Below, piece after piece: positions 32,798-43,317 of a stretch of DNA of 64,000 bases. How positions within the stretch are numbered: position 1 is the stretch's first letter; every line of letters begins with the position of its first letter. Origin of the DNA: Tausonia pullulans (taxonomy: Eukaryota > Basidiomycota > Tremellomycetes > Cystofilobasidiales > Mrakiaceae); assembly GCA_951802195.1 (NCBI GenBank), contig OX637622.1:248001-312000 (forward strand). The letters run 5' to 3'. Both the position numbers and the translations under genes were made by a program. A model generated the notes under the pieces. It worked only from the letters and a program-made list of their open reading frames with translations. It had not been told where the DNA came from and searched no databases.

Positions 32798-33915
32798 ATG
32801 ACGACCATCCCGGCCCGGCTCGCGCAGATGTCGCGCTCCTCAACGTCGCTCGCTGATGCCCAGGCCCGCGCGAGGACCCTCTACCGCGACTTCTACCGGG
32901 GGGTGCGTGATCCAGTCTGGGGCGGGGTGCCTTTGCGGCGAAGGATGTGGGCGTCGCTGACGGGACCTCTGTCTTCTTCGTTCTCTCTCTCACCTGCTCT
33001 CTCGCCCGACCTCGACGGTGACCATGTCCTCCTGCTTGGCCTTTCCTCCTCGTCGCCTATCTCGTTCGCGACCGGTGTGTCTCGCGGCGGCGTGTCTTCC
33101 CTGCCTTGCTACCCCGCTCGGCGTCTCCCCTCTCCCATGGCCCCCTCCGTCTGCCGGTCCGGCTCGACCTCCGAAACGACCAATCCCAACGACGCTAACC
33201 CGGACAGGCCGTCGACATCGTCGAGATCTACGACATCCCCGTCTCGATCTACGACATTCGCATTCGGGTCCGCCAGGAGTTTGAGCGGAACAAGCACATC
33301 ACCGACCTCAACATCCTCGACGTCGCGCTTCTCAAGGGCCGGCAGGAGTATCAGGAGGTGCGTGTCGGAGACCAAGCTCGTGAGGGCGCTTCCTGGCTGT
33401 CGCTGACTTGGACGTGTGCACGGGGCTCCTTCTATTCCTCCTGACGTTATAGATCATGAACGTCTGGAAGAACGAGGTTCGTCGTTCGTCGTCGTCCGCG
33501 TGGCACGCTTCCACCAATGGACGCGTTCCCAACCTGACGCTGTTCCCCGCTTCCCAGCCTCACATCATGGCCTACTTCAACGAACTCGAGGTGAGCCTGG
33601 GGTCTCTTTCAGTTTCCACGCTTTCCCGTTCTCTCCCTAACTCTGACTGTGTGCTCTCCTCTAGGCCAACCGTACATCCAGAGCTGACCAACCCAGGCGC
33701 CGTTTCCTTCCTCCTTAGCTGACCCACCATCTCTTGCCTTCCCTAGCGCAACCCCAGACATTCTACGAGAAGTTCCTGGCGGGGTAAGTTGTTCCCTCAC
33801 GTAGCTCACCTAAGCCTCGCTCTTCGTGCCCCTTGCTAATGCTCCCCGCTGGACGCTTCTTCTCACCTCCTTCCCCCCCAGACGGGACGAGAACAACGTC
33901 CATAACTTCCATTGA
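32798..33915 (+). CDS. NDUFA6: Complex I accessory subunit NDUFA6 (B14, LYR-motif protein)
   Basis: LYR-family subunit that binds the mitochondrial acyl carrier protein at the matrix arm of NADH:ubiquinone oxidoreductase. Seven exons (32798-32902, 33208-33357, 33453-33476, 33558-33590, 33665-33671, 33747-33783, 33882-33915) total exactly 390 nt, or 129 aa. Key parts: ARARTLYRDFYRG (the LYR motif), IRVRQEFERNKHITD, VALLKGRQEYQEIMNVWKNE, PHIMAYFNELEANPQPQTFY and EKFLAG. Human NDUFA6 has RVRELYRAWYRE, VREMFMKNAHVTD, VIKGKIELEETIKVWKQ and HVMRFFHETEAPRPKDFL in the same order. The fifth exon is only 7 nt, yet it is required to keep the frame. ATP14 lies just upstream on the same strand, giving two oxidative-phosphorylation genes side by side. 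Confidence 0.93.
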
Positions 33916-34690
33916 TTGGGCTCGAGAGAGGAAACAGGGAGAGTTTGTTACGTGATTCGATGTGTGCTTTGGCTAGAGAACAAAACACATCGTTGAAAGG
34001 GAACGGTCCGTTCGTCGGCTCCTCGGGCCTGTCTGCCGGAGAAGCAACAGGGCTGAGAGCAGGGTGGTCGCGCTCCCTACGACAACGGCTGCCCCTGAGT
34101 GATGTTGTCGCATAACGAGGAGATACGCTCGCTACAGAACAACGAGATAAAGGTCGACCGGGCTGCGATCGAGGCTGGACTGGAAAGAGACAGACAGCGC
34201 AGCGTGCATGGAACTCGATCCAGGCACTCGGGCCGACCTCGGGTTGCGGGCGGCCCTGCTCCTCATCTCGACCGTCAACTGCCCATCCGTTCTCTTCTCC
34301 TTAGCCCGCCGTCCCCTTGCCTCCCTTCCTTTTGCCCCTTGCTAGTCTTTTCAGGGTTGCTCGTGAGTACGAGAGCCTCTCTTCTCTCTGTCCACGGTCC
34401 AGCATTGAGCGAGTCAGGGTGCTTCAGCAGTCAGCGACTCGGGTCGAGCCTCGACGCCCTCTTTCTCTGCGCGCCCTTGCTCGCGCCGGTCAGCGATACG
34501 GATACACAGCTCGTCTTTTCTCGCGCTGTAAGTAGCTCTGGCCAGACAAGGGAAGCAGAAGCTCGTCCCTCCAGTCTCGACGGCTCGCTCGCGCTTCGGA
34601 AGGACACGCGCCTGCCCATGACTTTCGCCCTTGCTGATTCGTCCCCGTACGGCCGTCCGACAGTCCCCCCCTCCCCCCGGCCCTCCCGCT
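33916..34690. other. Intergenic NDUFA6 / PPR-like gene
   Basis: Downstream region and promoter. Plus-strand open frames reaching 34728 begin well before and carry no motif. Nothing else seen. Confidence 0.35.
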
Positions 34691-37600
34691 ATGCCCCGAT
34701 CCTCAGCCTCGCGGTCCATACCAATTAAAGTCCTGAAGGCCTCGGCAGCGACTGTCGCAGGTTCGGTCTCGCCGTTCCTCGTCCCCCAGCTGCCGTCGTC
34801 GTCCTGGAACTCAGCCTCGCCCCACCGGCGACCGGCAGCTTCCTCCGACGAGGCCTGCTCCTCCAGCTCGGCCTCGTCTTCTTCCTGCTCATCCCCCTTC
34901 GCCTCTCGTCGCCGGTCTGCGGCTTCCATCGTCTCGTCCTCTGCATTCTCCTCCTCTTCCTCCTCCTCTGTTGCCCGCCGGCATGTTGCCACGACGCTCG
35001 ACTTGCCCCTTCCGCCAACAATAGCGGCGACCCCCTGGCTCGGACAGCTCGCCCCGCTCGAGAGCCTCCGGGAGCACCTCCTCGCTGCCGCGGTCGCTCT
35101 TCAGCGGTCGCTCACCTTCCACGCCTGGGAGGTGGACCAGGCCAAGGCCGAAGCAGCAGCAACGACCTCGGGCTCAGGGGGCGACGGTGGCGGCGACGGC
35201 GCGACCGACGGCCTGCATCCGATGTACCGGCCCGAACTCTTCACGGTCGTCTTTCAGGGTCGCACCTGGGATCAGCAGCAGATTGTTAGCGCATACGCGA
35301 CCCCTGGTGCCGAGCGGGCCCTCGAGGAGGACGCTGCTTCGAGCTCGAGCGTCGCTGGACACGTTCTCGAGGGCGTCCCGACCGGGGAGAGTCTCCGACG
35401 GTTGTTGGACGCCCTTGGGCTCGACGAGGAGGTCTTCTTCCTTTGGCAAGCCGTCATCCTCACAGATGATGTCCGGACGGCGCTGAACATCATGAAGGAG
35501 CAGTCCTCGGTCAGGTCCATGGCCCCGACGGGGGAGCCTCTCTGGCCTCCCTGGCTCATCGAGCGCGTCCTCTACAAGTCCAAGACCTCCATCGATGTCC
35601 ACCTCTGCCTCGCGCTCGCATGCCACCACCTGCCGTACCTCCCGATCCGATGGCAGACTAGGATCCTCGGGCAGTGCATCGACCAGGCCGCCAAGGCGCA
35701 GATGACGGCCGCCCTTCCGGACCTCGTCGACCTCGCGCTCGACAGGAACCTTTTCCGTGGACTGCATGCCGAGCGTCCGAAGAAGAAGTCCACAGATGCG
35801 AGCCTCGGAGGACGGTATCTGAATGGTCTCCTCGCGTCCTTTGTCAAGAGTGAGTCGTAGTCGAACTCCCTCCACCTTAACGTCCTCTCTAAACCTCATC
35901 GTCCGCCTATTCAGTCGATCCTCCCTTCAATTCGTTCGACCCATCTCTCCACGCTCAGATCATCCGGGTGCTCGAAGAGCTCCAGGCCCGAGCGATCCCG
36001 CTCTCGACCGCTTCCTTTCGCTCGCTCTGCAACATTCGCTTCCTCCGGGACCCCGCCCTCCGGTCCCGCCTACTCTCGTTCGAGCAGCTTCAGGCACGCG
36101 GGCCGACCAAGTCGCTCGTCACGGAGCTCCTCAAGGTCTCGTCGCTGGAGCAGGATCTCGAGAAGTCGGACCTGTGCATGGGGCTGCTCGATGCACTCGA
36201 GGAACAGAGCCAGGTGGCGACGCCTTCAACCTCGAGGACTCTCTCCGGCGTCAGCGGTAGCAAACTCATCGGACCTGAGCTCTTCTCTCGGCAGTCAGTG
36301 TCCTACATCAGCTCGCTCCCGGTTAACGAGGCCATTGAGTATTTTGACACTCTTCGCCTCGCCGAGCTCGACTTGCCTCGATGGTCGCCATCATCAGCCC
36401 CGTCGAGCATGGCGCTCGCCACGTCGTCCTCGTCGTCCTCGTCGTCCTCGTTTAATCGAGCTGCCTCCTCGTTCGGTAACAAGGCCATGTCGACGTCGAT
36501 CGTCCGACCCCCTCCCCCTTCTCCCCGACCGACTCTTCGAGTCAAGGGAGGCCCCATCTCGTCTGAACCGACGGCGCGCGAACTATCGGAGTACCACTGC
36601 GGCCGGGCGTGGGAGTCCCTCCTCCGGCGGTGCGCCTCGCCCGAGTCTGGCATCGCCACCGCCGATCTCCTTCATGCCGTCGAAGCGGCGAGCAACCAGC
36701 TTGGAACCCGGATCCTCCTCGTCAACGCGGCGATGAACGGCCTTCTCCTCCGAGGGGACGCTCAGGCTGCGCATCGGCTCTTTCAAAGGACCGTCCTCGA
36801 GCAGGGGATCGTCCCGACAGCGGCAACACTCACGCTTTATATCTGGGCTGTCAGCGACCTCAAGTCGAGGCCTATCTCAATGTTGGAGCTCAAGATCATT
36901 GATCGATGGTCGGTCCGACACGGTCTCGATCGGATCCTCACCCCGGGCATGCTCCCATCGGAGACCGATTGCTACCCCTCGCTCGCCGAGTCTCAAGTCC
37001 TCGTTTTCCCGAAGCAACGCCCGTCGACGTCCACCTCGGCCGCTCGCCAGCAACAGGCAGCGATGTCGCTCAACGCGCCCAGTGCCATCCCCGAGGTTCG
37101 CGTCCAACTGACGGCACATCTCTTCTGCCGACTTTTCAAGAACCTACGGTCGGCCGGCCGCGACGCCGATGCCCCGCAGCAGCTCGCCATCATCCTCCGG
37201 CTCTGGGATGCCGCCGAGACGCGATGGGGCGTCCGACACACCGTTGAGATGCTCGATGGTCTTCTCGCGGCGGCGGCTTCGGCTCAGGCGCACGAGCCGC
37301 CCAAGGAGCCCAGTAGCAACGCCCTTCTTCGCCCCTCGGCTGTCAAGCGGACGAACTGGGTCAAGGCGAGGACGGAGGTCTTCTTCGCCAAGACGACGGT
37401 GGCTGAGCTCGCTTTGGCTGAGCCTGCCTGGCTCCGCGTTAAGACGTTCTTTGAGGAGATCCTCTTCACCAACTGGCCTCGGCTCAAGACGCTCCCGAAC
37501 CCGCTCGAGCCAACTGCCTCTCGTGGGCCGCTCTACCCATTTTTGGAGGCCGACGACCGAGCGAACGACGTCAGCGTCTCCGTTCTCAACTCCTCCTCAC

Positions 37601-38340
37601 CCTTCAATTCCTCATCCCCCGTCGAAGCGATCCACCGACGTCTCCCCGCTCCCTCCGTCTACTCCCATCTCAACCCCTCAGCCAAGACGTTCCACCACTA
37701 CATCCGTCTTCTCTGCACGCACGGTCTGACGGACCAGGTCCCCCTCGCCTTCGGATACATGCGTGAGCGAGGGCTCACCCCGCTCGTCGAGACCGTCCAG
37801 CTCGCACTGGTGGCGCTCGTGGAGGCAGACCCCGAGGCGGACGCGCGATGGTCGTACGTGAAGGACAATTCGTCGTCTGCTCGAGCGACGAAGCTTGGTT
37901 TGACGGCGGAGGCGTCCGGGCCGGAGAACGAGAGGAACGCGCTGGTCCTGGGCGCCTTCTGGTTCTCGACGGATCGGATGACGATGGAGAAGAGGCTGAT
38001 GAGGTGGGTGAGGGAGTGCTGGGGAGAGGGGGTCCTGCCGGAGGGGGCCGAGTTGAAGAAGGAATGGAGCGTTTGGAGGTGGAGGATGTCGAAGGGGAAG
38101 ATTAGGGCGAGCAGAAGTGAGTTCTGTTGGGAGGATCCGTGGACTGAAAGGCGGAGACTGCACCTAACCCTCGCTCTCCTCCTCTCACAGCCAAGGCAGC
38201 ACCTCTTGCGGATCTAGATTCGGCGTGGAGTGGGGTCGCGAGCGAGGCGGAGATCCGTAAGTCTCGTGCGCTCGACTTGAACCGGAGTCATCAGCGGACT
38301 GACGCGAGCCCATTCTTGCTTCGCACTGCTAGGGCCATGA
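34691..38340 (+). CDS. Large PPR-like, probably mitochondrial, protein (1,144 aa)
   Basis: Exons 34691-35849, 35915-38116, 38191-38256 and an 8-nt last exon 38333-38340 sum to 1,145 codons. The first 100 residues are Arg/Ser/Ala-rich and almost free of acidic residues until the SDEAC stretch, as in a mitochondrial presequence followed by Ser-rich sequence. The rest is helical with PPR-like pairs, for example RILLVNAAMNGLLLRGDAQA with AHRLFQRTVLEQGIVPTAAT, and AKTFHHYIRLLCTHGLTDQV with PLAFGYMRERGLTPLVET. The spacing (A..LF..m...gi.Pt..T) is that of 35-residue PPR units, which bind organellar RNA. Ser/Pro-rich inserts occur near residues 510-560. I cannot assign an orthologue. The start at 34691 is the first ATG in frame. 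Confidence 0.75.
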
Positions 38341-38607
38341 TGGATTTTCAATTTTATAATTTTGGACTGTCATCTTTTTTTTTTTGTACCGTGAGAATTA
38401 CCATGGTGTTAGCATCAAACATAGAGCGGCAAGCGTGACAGACGACGAGAAAGCTAGGGGGTCGAACGCGCCGCGGAGAGGGCCGACGCGCCAGCGAGAG
38501 GGGGCAATCCTGGGGAAGCGAACCAGGGGGGGTGTTGGGCAGGCACCCTGAACCATCATCACCCATCAGCCGACGTCGACAGACAGTCACCGACTACCCC
38601 AGCAGTC

Positions 38608-41164
38608 ATGCCGCTCCCATACCAGTCGCTCCCTTCCCTCCAGACGGCGGCGATCGACCCGCTTTTCTCCCTCGGCGGCGAGGATGACGCTGAGCTGACA
38701 CCGACCGAGCGGTCGCCGCACCCGCCGCTGGAGTCCGGCTCATCGTCGTCGTCATTAGCAAACACGGGCGGGCCTAGCGCCGTCCGGTCAGAAGGAAGGA
38801 GGCTCCGGCCCGACGAGATGAACATCAGGCCGTACTCGGATGACGATCTCGGCATCGTCACAGGCACGTCCGGGACCCAGCTGAGAAGCGTGAGCCCACT
38901 CGCCTGGGGTCTCAAGAGTACAACAGCGAGTCGGGAGCTGGGTGGGTCTCGCGTTGATTGAGTTCTTAGGCTCCTCCCTTGTCTGGCGCTGACTTTTCCC
39001 TCAGAGTACGAGCTCGACGACGACCAGCTCAGCGAAGGAGGTTCGGACGCGACCATCAACGCCGCAGCCCGCGCGCCCCTCCTCGTCGGTCTCCTCAACA
39101 GCCAGCTTCGCCGGAGTCAGGAGATCCACATCGCCAACGGCGGGCGGTCGATACCGGGTGATTTGGATGAGGAAGGGGCTGAGGGCTTGGGCTTGCATGC
39201 CGGGGGAGGGCTCATCTCGGGCATCGCCAATATGTCAGTTCAACGTCGTTGGCACACCTTCACGAGAGCGAGTGATTGACCGTGCCGGCTTTCCTTTCGA
39301 TAGGGCAAACTCGATCCTAGGTGTGAGTTTGTATGGAGGCCGCCAACTCCTCCGCTCACCTGTCTGCTCGCGGTCGACTAACGACGCGTCGTTTGGTCCC
39401 CTCTCAGGCTGGCATCATAGGACTCCCCTACGCCCTCGCATCCGCCGGTCTCGTCACAGGCCTCTTCCTCCTCGTTTCCCTCTGCCTCGTCACGGACTGG
39501 ACGATCCGACTCATCGTCCTCAATGCCAAGTTGAGCGGCCGCAACTCATACATCGAGGTGAGTCGCCGCCGCTCGTCCTCAAACATCCTGGAGACTGACG
39601 TGCGAACTTCCGCGTAGATCATGGGCCACTGCTTCGGCGAATGGGGCCGAGGTGGAGTCTCGTTCTTCCAGTTTGCCTTTGCGTTCGGCGGCATGGTGAG
39701 TGAAGCGACGCTTGGAGGGTGTTGACCACTGCTGATCTCTGCCCTGCTCTTGCAGTGCGCCTTTGGCGTTATCATCGGCGACACCATCCCTCATGTCATC
39801 GCCTTCCTCTTTCCCTTCCTTCAAGACATCCCCGTTCTCAAGCTTCTCGTTAACCGCTCCTTCATCATCTTCCTGGCGACGTCCTGCGTCTCCTACCCAT
39901 TATCTCTTCACCGCGATATCCACAAACTCTCCAAGGCCTCGGGCATCGGTCAGTCCACTAGGTTATCTCTCCCTGGAGCGAGCTGACTCAGAGGCACACC
40001 AGCTCTCCTCGGGATGCTCATCATCTGCTGCTCGGTCCTCATCGAGGGTTCACGCGTCGACGACGCCCTTAAGGGCAACCCTGAGGCCGCCTACACAATC
40101 ATTCGACCGCGGGTCGTCGAGAGCATCGGCGTGATTGCATTCGCTTTTGTGTGCCACCACAACTCGCTCCTCATCTACGGGAGCCTCAAGGTTCCCACGC
40201 TGGGTGTGTCTCCCCTTCTGGCGTGCTTCCACTCAGATCATGGCTCTGAATTTGCGTCTTCTACTCATTCCCAGACCGCTTCGCCCAAGTGACGCACATT
40301 TCGACAGCGCTCTCGCTCATCATGTGCCTCGCCATGTCGCTCTCAGGCTTCCTTGTCTTCACCGACAAGACGCAAGCCAACATCCTTAACAACTTTCCCC
40401 AGTCTGATATCCTTATCAACCTTGCTCGGCTCTGCTTCGTCAGTGGGCGCTCTCTGTCGCCTCTGGTTCAAAACGGCTGCTAACATATACTTCACCAGGG
40501 CCTGAATATGTTTACCACTCTTCGTGAGTGCCGTCAGTCATGCGCTGTAGCAGGCAGGACTGACTCGGTCTCTCTCGTTTCCCCACGGACTCAGCCCTAG
40601 AAACTTTTGTCTGCCGGGAAGTCATCGAGAGCTACTTCTACGCCGGTCTGCCCTTCGATCAACGGCGACATGTCATCATCACGACAGCGATCGTTTTTTC
40701 AACGAGTGCGTCCCTTCCCTGCTTCCTCGTCCTGAGCCTGACTGACCTGCACAAACGAAACGACCCGACAGTGGCGATCTCGCTTATGACTTGCGGTGCG
40801 CCATGGCTCTCTTTCATTCCGCCTCTCTGGCTCCCTCCCGCTGACGACCTTCTTCGTTCAGACCTCGGGATTCTCCTTGAGCTTACAGGCGGCCTTTCCG
40901 CGACCGTCCTGGCCTTCATCGTCCGTTTCCTGCCCCTCTTCCTTCCTTCTCATCTCTCTCTCCAAGCACTCAAGCGACGACGTCCCCCCATAGTTCCCAG
41001 CGATCTGCTTCCTCCGCCTCTCCGACGCGCCCACCTGGTCGCGCCAGAAGCTCCCCGCCTGGCTTTGCGCCAGCTTTGGCGCCATCGTCATGGTCATCTC
41101 CGTCGGGTTGAGTTTGGCGAAGGCGTTCACCGGTGGGGGTGGCGAGGGGAAGACGTGCTCGTAA
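38608..41164 (+). CDS. Vacuolar amino-acid transporter, AVT/SLC38 (AAAP) family
   Basis: An acidic cytosolic N-terminus of about 200 residues (SLGGEDDAEL, RPYSDDDLGIV, EYELDDDQLSEGGSD) precedes eleven membrane helices. TM1 has the family hallmark MANSILG|AGIIGLPYALASAG, split by an intron. Later helices include LVTGLFLLVSLCLVTDWTI, FFQFAFAFGGM, CAFGVIIGDTIPHVIAFLF, FIIFLATSCVSYPLSLHRDI, ESIGVIAFAFVCHHNSLLIY, HISTALSLIMCLAMSLSGF, and a last one near AIVMVISVGLSLAKAF. Avt proteins carry neutral amino acids across the vacuolar membrane with protons; the ANSILGAGIIGLPYA wording is closest to the Avt2/SLC38A11 side. About eleven introns, with phases consistent. It is convergent with SLT11, 118 bp apart. 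Confidence 0.9.
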
Positions 41165-41282
41165 GGTCTAAGACGATGTCCATGAACCAAACCGGAAGCC
41201 AAGACTGTACATCCAACGTTTCATCTTCTCGCAGACCATGGGACAAAATCGTACACTAGCTAGGCCCTCCCGTAGCTCAGCT

Positions 41283-43009
41283 CTAAGCAGCCATCGCCCC
41301 GGCCGGTGCAGCCGCGCCGGCCGTCGTCGACGCCTTCTTGGCCCGAGCACGACCCCAGACGATCTTGGCCTTCTTGCCGTCGACCTCGAGCCCTCCAGCG
41401 GCGCTGATGAGGCCCGCGGCGTTCTCGGCGTTGGGCCGGGTGTGGAAGTTGAGGAAGGCGCAGTCTGTTCCCGTGTCGAGACGAGTCAGTGAGTGAGGTG
41501 AGAAAGGAGGGAGGGACAAGGGAAACGAACGGGAAGCCTCAACGAGGACAATGGACTTGAGGTCTTCGGGCGTCAGCGAGGGGACCGTCGTGAAGAGAGA
41601 TGCCCGAATGGAGGTCTCGGCCACGCCTGCTGGGAGGGAGAGGAGGAGGAGCGTCGTCTGCGAGCGAGCAAGGGCGATGGTAGCGTCAGACAGTCCGGTC
41701 AAGAAAAAAAGAAGGAGAAGAAAAAGAAAATCTTTAAGAAGACGACGACCTACGATCGACTGGTCTTCGGGAGGAGCAAGCCCCGAGCTGGCAGCGTTGA
41801 GGCCAAGGATCTTGTTGGCAACAGGGTCGTTCCGACCGTGGTACCGGTCGGCAATGTTCTGCTTGCTCATTGCGCTCTCCGGCGGAGGGAGCTCGTGCCT
41901 GGGATTCGTATGTGTGCGTCAGAGCGAGAGCATGAGCGGGGAACCACGACAGCAAGCGAGGCGCACCGGAATGGGCACTCCTTCCCCCGGTTACACGCCC
42001 CCTTGATGAAGAACGTGCAGATATGCGCCCGGTTCCGCTTGTACGTCGGATCGGACCGAGCCATCGCCTTGAGCATCTCCTTGCCCGCCGACGAGGCCCG
42101 CATCGAGTCAAGCGACTGGGGGACCGTCGAGGAGCCGCCATCGGCGAGCTGGCGCTCCATGTTCTGAGCAAAGTACTCTGGAGGGGTTCAAGCAGTGCTC
42201 AGAGGTAAGAAGAATCCATGATTCAGCGAAGGATAGTTGAACGCACGCTTGTTGATGTCCGACGTGGGCGCCTCGGACAGCCGACCGAGAGCTGCGTCTC
42301 GGACCTGCGTCGGGAGACCGTACTCGCTGAATGGCGCAACGTGTCAGCAGCCAAAATTGTGTTACACGAGATAAGCACGCGATGCGACGAACAGGTCAAG
42401 GATACAGGCTGGAACAGGCAAGGGAAAAGTCAGCAACTGAAGGACGCGAAGGAGACGCGTGACGCGAAGGAACGCACTCTGGCAGACGTTGCGGATCCGA
42501 GCACAAGTACTGCAGATCTCCTGTGATAGTCCCCAGACTGGTTAGTCGCCACAGCCAACTTAAGAGAGGGGCCAAGACAATAACCCACAGTCTTCTTGAA
42601 GCGCGCTCCCTGCCCAGGATTCCACCGGAAGACCGTGAAGGGACGCGTGCAGACTGAGGGAGACGGTTGCACGCTTCAGTCGGCTGTGCCTTTGAGTGTA
42701 TGGAAAGTAAAGTGCTGCTCCTTACTCTTGCACTCGGCACCGTACTCCTGCTTTGACATCCGGACATAGGCTGAAGGAGAGAAGGGAGAACGCGATCAGG
42801 ATGGACGCGAACCTCGGTTGGGTTGAGCTTAGAGGAAGAAATCCGACGCACGATTCGGGCCAAGGCTACATGCATGCATGAGTTCAGTCCAGAGTTCACA
42901 CAGAGCATCGAGACACCAGAACAAACACGTACCAGGTGGCACAGACAATGGGAAAGTCGGAGGCCTCACGACCGGCCTGGTTGATGTCGGCCTTGACGGG
43001 TCCGCTCAT
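41283..43009 (-). CDS. SLT11: Pre-mRNA splicing factor Slt11/Cwf5 (RBM22)
   Basis: Component of the NineTeen-related complex that contacts U6 snRNA and the 5' splice site in the active spliceosome. Order of parts: [48 protein letters not shown] and [12 protein letters not shown] (the N-terminal zinc-binding Cys region), then [26 protein letters not shown], the CCCH finger [19 protein letters not shown], and [15 protein letters not shown]. An RRM follows, whose RNP2 is [11 protein letters not shown] and RNP1 is DCAFLNF. Human RBM22 has all these blocks in the same order, but the long Pro-rich tail of the human protein is absent; here the protein ends Ala-rich after [11 protein letters not shown]. 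At least eight short introns. It is divergent from the MARCH5-like gene across 308 bp. Confidence 0.94.
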
Positions 43010-43317
43010 GCTGCTCGCTGGGGAGGAAGGGTGGAAGGAAAGGATAGACGCGATCCGGCTCTCTGCACAACTGTGTGCTAGAAGGGAGCGGGCTAGGGCG
43101 AACAGGGACGAGAAGGTGGTCGGAAGTGGATGTGGTGGTTGGACTAACTCTAGACGCACGAAAGAGGAAGGCTGAGGAGGGCCGCGAGCAGCGGGAGAGG
43201 GCCGTGATTACAAATCGGACGTCTCCGCTTTCCCTTGGATTACCAGTTGGCAAACCCATTATAAAGCGTAACGTCTAACCACCACTTCCTCTATAGACCG
43301 ACCCGGCCACTACACCC
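43010..43317. promoter_or_regulatory. Bidirectional promoter region SLT11 / MARCH5-like gene
   Basis: 308 bp between two divergent starts, with TATAAAGCG at about 43260 on the plus strand, 58 bp before the MARCH5-like ATG. No other feature. Confidence 0.45.

Noticed and set aside
41268-41300. tRNA-like string CCCGTAGCTCAGCTCTAAGCAG
   Set aside because: Resembles a D-arm by chance; no anticodon arm or T-arm follows, and it overlaps the SLT11 stop codon.
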